From assembly GCA_002343485.1 (NCBI GenBank), contig DDST01000048.1:1-8991 (forward strand): DNA of 8,991 bases, written 5' to 3'. Positions 1 through 6,100 of the stretch are shown piece after piece. The position numbers and the translations under genes were made by a program. The stretch is from Proteobacteria bacterium UBA2383. Its GTDB lineage: Bacteria > Pseudomonadota > Gammaproteobacteria > Competibacterales > Competibacteraceae. How positions within the stretch are numbered: position 1 is the first letter of the stretch; every line of letters begins with the position of its first letter. The notes beneath the pieces are model-generated. The model was not told the DNA's origin. It did not search any database and saw only the letters and a program-made list of their open reading frames with translations.

Positions 1-251
1 GAATAACCCCAAGAATTTGATTCCTTCCAAATCCTTTGTGGTTTTTCAGAAATATTTCTTAGAATGACATCAATTTTCTTTATAGGATGAATAGGATGAT
101 CATTGGTCTTAGATAGCTCATTTTTATCTGCAGAAACAATCTCTAAAGCCCAAGGAGATTTTGAAATATTTTCGGCTTTGGATGCGATGGGGCTTAAGAC
201 GATGAAAACCAATGTAACAATAAAAGAATAACAGACTTTATTTCTCAACAT
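1..251 (-). CDS. Secreted protein of unknown function (partial, cut by left edge)
   Basis: An open minus-strand frame runs from an ATG at 251 off the left end, giving 83 codons without a stop. Residues 1-26 are a convincing Sec signal peptide: positive start (MLRNK), hydrophobic stretch about residues 9-22, and a likely cleavage after the SKA at 24-26. The mature part begins ENISKSPWALEI and contains ILRNISEKPQRIWKE, followed by NSWGY, which looks like an extracytoplasmic beta-rich segment. I do not recognise the family and assign no function. The start is chosen because the signal peptide begins exactly there, with a weak GTGAGAG purine stretch just upstream. It lies 83 bases downstream of the 335-898 gene on the same strand and could be co-transcribed. 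The carboxy-terminal part is outside the window, so length cannot be judged. Confidence 0.72.
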   Translation of the reverse strand, partial: MLRNKVCYSFIVTLVFIVLSPIASKAENISKSPWALEIVSADKNELSKTNDHPIHPIKKIDVILRNISEKPQRIWKESNSWGY

Positions 252-288
252 GACTCTCACCAATAAAGTTACATAAATGTGCTTTTGC

Positions 289-325
289 TTATTGCTCTCG
301 CAATAAACCCCGCTCGCTGAGAGCA
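289..325 (-). terminator. Overlapping hairpins between the two left-hand genes; possible weak terminator
   Basis: TTATTGC (289-295) and GCAATAA (300-306) form a perfect 7-bp stem around TCTC. TGCTCTC (293-299) can instead pair with GAGAGCA (319-325), also 7 bp, so the two structures exclude each other. They lie just after the stop of the 335-898 gene and before the start at 251. There is no clear T-run on either strand, so termination is only a guess; attenuation or mRNA processing between the two genes is equally possible. Confidence 0.25.
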
Positions 326-334
326 GGGAGCAGA

Positions 335-898
335 TCAAGTATATGTATAGCCAGGATACATTCTTTTGAGCGCTTGGCCATGTGCCTTCATTTCAGCAGT
401 AGATGGCCGAACAATAGCCGCAGCTAGGACTGTGCCGTCGGAAAGACGGTCAAAACCCCAAGAAATTGCAACAAGATGGTGAACCTTCGTCCCAGTTACT
501 TCAGTGAGGGCAGTGATAAATTTAATCCATGTTCGTCCAGATGCCGGCGAGCTTTCTGAAGGCCTGTCATAAAAGCTGCCATCACCCGCAGCAAACTCCG
601 CGTCCGTGTAATAAAACGGCTTTGCATCATCAGCCTTGCAAACGCCAGGCACCGCTGGCAGTGCGACTGTGTGAATGCCTCCTGACTTCCCAAACGGATC
701 GACATAAGTGCGTAGCTTGCACGCCTTGAAAAATGTTCCATTCTCAGTGACGGTTTGAACCCAGCGCAGTTCTTTGCCAGCCGTACTTGGCACATTGTGT
801 TTAATTTGGATTTCAATGCCATCAGCTGTCTTGGTATATTTAGTGACTTCGATGTGCTTGCCTTTATGCACCGCACCATTGATTGTGAATTTTCTCAT
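335..898 (-). CDS. Hypothetical protein, 187 residues, family not recognised
   Basis: Minus-strand frame ending with TGA at 335-337. I prefer the ATG at 898 (MRKFTINGAVHKG) because GGGAAG lies about 9 bases upstream. An ATG seven codons further out (919) has no such site and would give 194 residues. There is no signal peptide or membrane segment, so it is probably cytosolic or exported by another route. The middle has a Gly/Pro/Ala-rich part with VDPFGKSGGIH and PFYYTDAEF, followed by SFYDRPSESSPASG. The distal half ends in an alternating hydrophobic pattern (TWIKFITALTEV, LVAISWGFDRLSDG) suggesting beta strands. Such proteins of unknown function occur across Proteobacteria, but I cannot name a family or role. 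It precedes the secreted protein gene on the same strand by 83 bases. The reading frame is intact and its composition is more balanced than the AT-rich flanks, so it is probably a real gene. Confidence 0.7.
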   Translation of the reverse strand: MRKFTINGAVHKGKHIEVTKYTKTADGIEIQIKHNVPSTAGKELRWVQTVTENGTFFKACKLRTYVDPFGKSGGIHTVALPAVPGVCKADDAKPFYYTDAEFAAGDGSFYDRPSESSPASGRTWIKFITALTEVTGTKVHHLVAISWGFDRLSDGTVLAAAIVRPSTAEMKAHGQALKRMYPGYTYT

Positions 899-1260
899 GA
901 TGTGTATCTTCCCAAGCATTTCAATTCATCGGTGTTAAATTACCCACCGTATATCACTTCCTTTTAATCCAAACTGGCCTTAACGGCTTGGGGTATTTAG
1001 TGAGATAACCATAGCACTCCTAAAACCCCTCATTGATTACCATAAAGAAAGCTCATGACAGAAGAAGCACACTCTATACCAATCTTTGATAGCCTATCAT
1101 CGGTGCTAATGGCCGATAGTTCACCACATTATCCAGGTCATAATAGTCATTCATAATCCCTGTTAAGTTCACTTTGGACCGGTCCATTTTAACCAGAATT
1201 CAACATACCTAATCCCTTATCTTTAAAAAAGCACTTAAAGTGAACTAAACCTATTTCTCT
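899..1260. other. Gene-free AT-rich spacer with short palindromes
   Basis: No plausible coding frame or RNA gene is visible. The upstream signals for the minus-strand gene at 898 must lie here, but no convincing -35/-10 pair stands out. Visible symmetry includes TGATAG-C-CTATCA (about 1087-1099) and the stronger palindrome listed separately at 1162-1193. The right-hand part may include unrecognisable beginnings of the transposase relic that becomes readable at 1261. Confidence 0.5.
1162..1193. repeat. Nested palindrome TGGACCGGTCCA with flanking inverted arms
   Basis: A perfect 12-base palindrome, TGGACCGGTCCA (1175-1186), is framed by GTTAA (1162-1166) and TTAAC (1189-1193). AGTTCACTTT (1166-1175) recurs inverted as AAAGTGAACT (1237-1246). 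Repeated GGACC/AACC words near such palindromes occur at ends of some IS21-family elements, so this may be a transposon-end scar. A protein-binding operator is also possible. No gene start close by supports the operator idea. Confidence 0.4.
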
Positions 1261-1690
1261 GATATTACTTAATAGGTCTCAGGAAAGATTCAGCTAACAA
1301 CCGACAGGTACGGCCCTCCTCTTGGGGCATCGAGAAGGTGTTTGGTGACGCAATCGATTACGTCATGCTGGTGGAGGGAGGGTTACGAAAAATAAGAACA
1401 GCAAGGCCAGCGTTATTATAATCTGGCTCATTTTTTGAAAGCGGATAAGTGCTCAGTGACTGAAAATCTCGATCTTGGAGCTATCTCAGCCAGTTATATC
1501 GAACGCCAAAATATCGCCATATGGATAGGAATGCGGCGCTTTACCCGTTTGCCCAACGAGTAAAAGCAAGTAAATTGATAACCTTGAACATGCCGTTCCC
1601 TTGCATTTCATACACTAAAATTTCACGCAGATTCATAAGACATTGTGCATCATTCGAGCAATGGAGGCTGGAGCGGCACAAGGAACCTCC
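1261..1690 (+). pseudogene. Decayed IS1-family-type transposase (relic)
   Basis: Joining frames by eye recovers a transposase in the correct order. SGKIQLTTD (1279-1305) is followed after a 1-base loss by IEKVFGDAIDYVMLV (1329-1373). The next readable block is NLDLGAISASYIERQN (from 1465), running into MRRFTRL (1531-1551). After a 1-base gain come IDNLEHAVPLHFIH (1574-1615), IHKTL and AMEAG (to 1672). This matches the conserved TSYVERQN...MRRFTRL...NLEHA...HKTLR..PAMEAG pattern of transposases usually annotated as IS1 family. Spacings agree with one-base frameshifts: 29 instead of 30 bases between the TTD and IE motifs, and 19 instead of 18 between the N of the MRRFTRL block and the I of IDNLEHA. 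In-frame stops occur near 1270-1275, 1571 and 1616. The N-terminal half is missing or unrecognisable, and no terminal inverted repeats were identified. It is clearly non-functional. Confidence 0.82.
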
Positions 1691-1796
1691 TGACTGGTTT
1701 AAGCGCAGACGGTCTGGTCTTCTCCATGGCCCACCGGGCCGCTACGGTTAATGCTCCAGCTCCCAGCAGCAAAAATGCTTTCACCACCAGTGTCAT
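1650..1796 (-). CDS. Possible small membrane protein, 48 residues (doubtful)
   Basis: A minus-strand frame starting with ATG at 1796 has AAGGA nine bases upstream. It would encode MTLVVKAFLLLGAGALTVAA, a single hydrophobic helix of about 20 residues, followed by a basic tail with RWAMEKTRP and LKPVRR. An outer ATG at 1862 lacks a good ribosome binding site. The last dozen or so codons run antisense through the end of the transposase relic, so the C-terminus may be an artefact of an insertion or a truncation. Helix plus basic tail is typical of small inner-membrane proteins, but short frames of this kind also arise by chance. No function is proposed. Confidence 0.25.
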   Translation of the reverse strand: MTLVVKAFLLLGAGALTVAARWAMEKTRPSALKPVRRFLVPLQPPLLE

Positions 1797-1972
1797 TGCA
1801 GGAGTTCCTTGATCACTCCAACTTATGCACTGATTGATGCGTCCATGGCGGGAAACATCCATTCTTAAAGAATATGCTTGAATAGCTGCGTATAAGCTTC
1901 TTCCTGCTTTGCTCAGGGGAAAAACACATAAATCTCATTTAAACACGAGCTTAACTCTATCACTACCTAATT

Positions 1973-1980
1973 AAGGAGGA
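1973..1980 (+). promoter_or_regulatory. Strong ribosome binding site of the Spy-like gene
   Basis: AAGGAGGA is a near-perfect complement to the 16S rRNA 3' end. It sits three bases before the ATG at 1984 (four from the AGGAGG core), slightly closer than optimal. It fixes the start codon and suggests high translation. No confident promoter could be placed in the roughly 180 bases upstream. Confidence 0.75.
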
Positions 1981-1983
1981 CTG

Positions 1984-2400
1984 ATGTATATCAAACCGCT
2001 TTCACTCATTTTCTCCTGCATCGTTTGCAGCCTACTCATATTCAGTAGTAGTGCCTATGCGGATAAGCCACTTAAGAGCGCGCTTGGCTTGGATACCGAA
2101 CAAGCCGCGAAGATGGCAGCGATTCAAAAAGAAGCTCGCGACGCAATGAGAAACCCTCGTGGAGATTTACATCGCAAACAACGCGAGTTACGTCGCGCTA
2201 AAACAGCCAATGACAGTGCAGCAATTGCCAAGCTAGAAAAGGAAATTCCACCGCTGCAGGAAAAAATGAAACACGTTCACGATAAAGAAGAGCAAGAGAT
2301 TCGTGCAGTCCTCACCCCTGAACAAACCAGCAAATACGAGCAGTGGCTCCAGGAACGCGATGCAATGGCCGGTAGCTCACGCGACGTGAAAGATTATTAG
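1984..2400 (+). CDS. Spy/CpxP-like periplasmic protein (LTXXQ motif family)
   Basis: This encodes a 138-residue protein with a Sec signal peptide: hydrophobic about residues 6-22, cleavage predicted after AYA at 24-26. The mature part of about 112 residues is almost entirely helical and strongly charged. It has two LxxEQ-type motifs, LDTEQ (36-40) and LTPEQ (110-114). They bracket a long Lys/Arg/Glu-rich helix pair (about 45-108) with a Pro-Pro turn at 89-90. That arrangement is typical of the LTXXQ family (Spy, CpxP), ATP-independent periplasmic chaperones or stress sensors, often induced by envelope stress. No Cys or His cluster is seen in the mature part that would suggest metal binding as in ZraP/CnrX. 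It stands alone, with a transposase relic on each side, and the downstream relic begins within about 20 bases of its TAG stop. Family assignment is fairly secure; the specific role is inferred. Confidence 0.82.
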   Translation: MYIKPLSLIFSCIVCSLLIFSSSAYADKPLKSALGLDTEQAAKMAAIQKEARDAMRNPRGDLHRKQRELRRAKTANDSAAIAKLEKEIPPLQEKMKHVHDKEEQEIRAVLTPEQTSKYEQWLQERDAMAGSSRDVKDY

Positions 2401-2417
2401 AAAGTTGAGGATACGAT

Positions 2418-2604
2418 AAGGTATTTTCGGATGCCCGTGTCCGTATCTAATCCTAAAATTTTGCCGGCTCACTCCAAGGTGATTGCTTCGTTATTGGTCA
2501 GTTTGGGGACAAAGCCGCGTTGACGTAAGCGGTGATCCCTGAACAGGAAATTCATCTGTTTTTCTACCCAGCAGCACCGTGATGATAAAGTTTTCAAGCG
2601 GCAT
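2418..2604 (-). pseudogene. Decayed N-terminal stub of an IS4-type DDE transposase
   Basis: Reading the minus strand from ATG at 2604 gives MPLENFIITV. A frameshift near 2574 leads into CWVEKQMNFLFRDHRLRQRG, then FVPKLTNNEAITLE. A TGA replaces an expected Trp codon, after which AGKILGLDTDTGIRKYL continues to 2418. This matches the N-terminus of transposases with the pattern LE.FII.V.C.V...LRQRGF.PKL...E..T.E..GE.LG.DTD.GI..Y, usually annotated as IS4 family (IS982-type cannot be excluded). Everything downstream, including the catalytic DDE core, is absent: homology stops about 18 bases from the stop codon of the Spy-like gene. The gene is dead, with a frameshift, a nonsense codon and a 3' truncation. 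Confidence 0.78.
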
Positions 2605-2988
2605 GGCAGTCTCTCTGTGAGGTTGGGGTGATTGGTTCCTCCCAGCTTTGCTCACATCGCTATACCACATCGACTCGCCCTTATCCCCTCTCAAAAAGTC
2701 AAATATCGCGTATTACATATCATTTTATATATCAATCATTGGAGCAGCTCCCAACAGACCTGTCATTATAGATAGATCGGGGCCTAAATATTTAGAGACC
2801 ATATTAAGGGTGCTGCCATTTTCGCCGAAAACAGACCGACTATTTAGCCTTAAATACAATTTCATTAATTAAATCAATCAAATAAATAGCATAAAGGCTC
2901 AATCTTTCTATTAGTACAGCACGCAAGCACTACTTAAGATCATGGCATAGATCTCTCTCTGCCAACTGATTTCATGATGCGCTACCCC

Positions 2989-3018
2989 TTGACTCTTCAA
3001 TCAGAGCACATCTATCTT
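2989..3018 (+). promoter_or_regulatory. Candidate sigma-70 promoter for the sensor kinase
   Basis: TTGACT (2989-2994) matches five of six bases of the -35 consensus. TATCTT (3013-3018) matches four of six of the -10, with an 18-base spacer. It would give a leader of about 170 bases before the ATG at 3194. A TATAAA at 3115-3120 is a possible alternative -10 but lacks a good -35. Prediction by eye only. Confidence 0.3.
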
Positions 3019-3123
3019 ATGTTACATTTTTAGATGTCAATAAGGGTAATGTTTATAGCGCAGACCACCGTTTCCTTACCGTGAATTCTAGCCTGATCAT
3101 GGGTCTGCCCTCTCTATAAAAGG

Positions 3124-3154
3124 GTCCGAAGGAATAATAAGTCTATCGGACTTA
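3124..3154 (+). promoter_or_regulatory. Two mutually exclusive hairpins in the kinase leader
   Basis: GTCCGA (3124-3129) pairs with TCGGAC (3146-3151), a 6-bp stem with a 16-base loop. TAAGTC (3138-3143) pairs with GACTTA (3149-3154), a 6-bp stem with a 5-base loop. Both use 3149-3151, so only one can form. A seven-A run follows at 3159-3165, and the kinase start codon is 40 bases downstream. The stems are short and the role is unknown. Confidence 0.25.
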
Positions 3155-3193
3155 GTTCAAAAAAATCTAACTTTGTTGCGCAGTTAAATATAA

Positions 3194-6100
3194 ATGAATG
3201 CAACAGAACCGAAAAAAATAGCACCTGTGATCATTGGCAAGCTTAGCTTGCAGGCCAAATTAATTTGGCTGTTCGTCTTGATCAAGGTCGTGCCACTCAT
3301 ATTACTGGCTGCTGTTGCTTGGACAGGGGTACAGCATCTTGGACAAGAGATCCAAAGCCATACGAGTCAAATAGCTACAGAGGTACGCTCCACTATCGGA
3401 GAGATGGTCAACAAATCCTCCAATGCAGCCGAAGATGCCCTAAACAAGCGTGCACGCGAAGAACTCGAGCGTCTGACTACCGATACGGCACGCCAGGTAG
3501 CAAGCTTTCTGTATGCGCGTGATGAAGACATTCTGCAAGCGGCCTGGCTCACGCCTAGCCAGAAGCTCTATGAAAACTTCATTGCTAACCGGTCACAACG
3601 GGTGGTCGATCCGGGGCGCTGGCAACTAGCAGAGGACGGTAGTCAGTGGGTACCTGCAGTCGAACCCATAGAAAATCAGAACACCGCTACGGGTATATCG
3701 AGCAACCGGGAAAACGACAAGGACTTTCACTATCGCCCGCCAGAAAGCGTACTGCCGAACCTGCGTAAGCCACTGTTTCATGAAATAACTTTCGTCGATC
3801 TTGACGGCATGGAGAAGATTAAGGTATCTGCCACCTCGTTATTGCCGCATGAACTGCGCGATATCAGTAAACCGGAAAACACCTGGTGTAAGGCAGAAAC
3901 CTATTTTTCCGAACTGAAGAAACTCAAGCCTGGCGAAATCTATGTATCAGAGGTAATTGGTCCCTACGTTGGCTCACACCTTATCGGTCCCTACACCCCG
4001 GAAAATGCTCGTAAGCAGAACCTGCGCTATGTGCCGGAACAGGAAGCCTATGCTGGACGCGAGAATCCCGTTGGCAAACGCTTCAAAGGCATCGTGCGCT
4101 GGGCAGCGCCGGTGGTTGAAAACGGATCTATCAGTGGCTATGTGACGCTGGCGCTAGATCACGACCATCTGATGGCGATGACCGGCCACCTGCTGCCCAC
4201 GTTGAAACGCTACACACGAATCGCCGATGCAGAGAACGGCAACTACGCCTTCATGTGGGACTACCAGGATCGCGCTATCGCCCATCCCCGTCATCATTCG
4301 CTGACTGGTTTCGACCCTGCAACCGGCCAACGCGTTACGCCCTGGCTGGAAGCATCAATCTATGAACAATGGCAGGCGAGTGGCGAACCGCTAGAAGTCT
4401 TCCTGCACAAAGTACCGCCATTCGATGCACAAAGCCGTGACAAGAAGCCCGCCAAAGCACTGACCGCTGCCGGAACTATCGGCCTGGACTGCCGCTACCT
4501 CAACTTTGCACCACAATGTGCCGGTTGGCATGATTTAACGAGGGACGGCGGTTCCGGCTCCTTCCTCATTCTCTGGAGTGGCGTCTGGAAGATCACCACC
4601 GCTGCTGCGATTCCCTATTTCACGGGCCAGTATGGAAAGACCCCGCGCGGCTTTGGCTTTGTCACTATCGGTGCCAACATCGGCGATTTTCAGCGTCCTG
4701 CGGTCGTGATGGCCAAGCAGATGGACGAGAAAGTGCGCACCTTGGAAACCTATATCGAGGAAAGGCAAGCAACGATCCAGAATATACTGGTCAACACTAT
4801 CAAGCGCATGGAGGTGAACCTGACCTTCTCGACGGCGCTGATGATAGTGGTCGTAATCAGTATTGCGGTCTGGTTGGCGCAACTGATCGCGCAGCGCCTC
4901 AAGGTCTTTATCACCGGCCTGAAGCGGGTTGAGGCGGGCGAGTACAGCTACCGTTTCCCCAAACAATCCGACGACGAGCTGAACATGCTAGCGAATTCGC
5001 TCAACTGCATGACCTACAACGTCGAACAGGCGTATGGGCAACTTGAGAAGGCAAATCGCCATGAGGCAGAGCGTCTAGCGCAAATGGTAGAGGCGCGTAC
5101 TGCTGCACTTGAACAGGCCATGGCTGCGACTGAGAACGCACGATCACTGATTGAATCGACGCTGGAAGGGACCTACAGCGGAATCCTCGTGGTCAATCGG
5201 CACGGCAAGATAACCCTGGCCAACCAGCAGTTCAGCAAAATGTGGCGTATTCCACAAGCACTGATCGATGCTGGAGACGATGAGGCTGTTCTCACCTATG
5301 GGACGCAACAGCTTGCTGAGCCGCAAGCGTTTCTGGAAAAAGTGCGGGTGCTCTACAACACACCGGAAGTTGCCTCACGTGACACATTAATATTCAGCGA
5401 TGGCCGCGTCTTTGCCCGCTTTTCGCATCCCCAACGCATAGGCGATGAAATCATCGGTCGGGTTTGGAGTTTTCTGGATATTACCGATCAATATCAAGCT
5501 GAACAGCAGATCAAGGACCAGCGGGAATTCATGATGACTCTGATGGAGAGCCTGCCTATACCTGTTTTCTACAAAGATATCAAAGGCATATACCTCGGAT
5601 GCAACAAAGCCTTTGAGGTCATTATCGAGAAAAAACGAAGCGAGATCATTGGCAAGAGTGTTTTTGACATAGCTCCAAAGGATATTGCTGATCGGTATCA
5701 CGCTATGGATCAGAGCCTGATCAACCAACCGGGTACGCAAACCTATGAATGGTTAGTGAAGCGCAGTGATGGCACAACCCGCAACGTCGTGCTCCACAAA
5801 GCAACGTATTTTCGTGCTGATGGTAGTGTCGCCGGTCTAGTGGGTGCTATCAATGACGTGACAGAGCAGATGGAACTCATAGGAAGAATCAGAGAAATGC
5901 AGGCGCAACTTGAGCAACGTGCTGAGTCCGCTGACAGCGCCAACAGAGCAAAAAGCGCCTTCCTAGCCAACATGTCTCATGAGATTCGCACCCCGATGAA
6001 TGCCATCATCGGTATGGCCGATTTGGCCCTGAACACGCCCCTAAATAACCGGCAGCGCAATTACCTCGAGAAGATCAAGATGGCGTCGGACTCGCTGCTG

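Larger units (their letters stand above)
2605..3193. other. Long non-coding leader before the sensor kinase
   Basis: No convincing gene is seen; the short frames here lack ribosome binding sites and recognisable motifs. The left end (2605 to about 2690) probably contains the outer end of the IS4-type relic, including two CGATGTG copies on the minus strand 15 bases apart. The middle (about 2700-2900) is AT-rich with perfect odd palindromes GGAGC-A-GCTCC (2741-2751) and TTTTCG-C-CGAAAA (2819-2831). The right part holds a candidate promoter and hairpins, listed separately. Confidence 0.5.

Noticed and set aside
496..967. Open frames at 496-879 (minus), 529-729 (plus) and 755-967 (plus)
   Set aside because: They overlap the better-supported gene at 335-898 in other frames, lack ribosome binding sites and have low-complexity, unprotein-like composition.
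1521..1751. Plus-strand frame of 76 codons
   Set aside because: It is a chance frame cutting across the transposase relic. The recognisable transposase motifs lie in the other frames of the same strand.
2408..2449. GATACG...CGTATC inverted repeat after the Spy-like gene as a terminator
   Set aside because: The stem is only six base pairs with a long loop and no T-run, and the sequence is accounted for by the end of the IS4-type transposase relic.
2491..2694. Minus-strand frame of 67 codons as a real gene
   Set aside because: Only the part beginning MPLENFIITV is transposase-like. The frame then departs from the homologous reading at a frameshift, so the stretch is listed as a pseudogene instead.
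2648..2872. Plus-strand frame of 74 codons
   Set aside because: No ribosome binding site, AT-driven composition, and it crosses the end of the IS relic.
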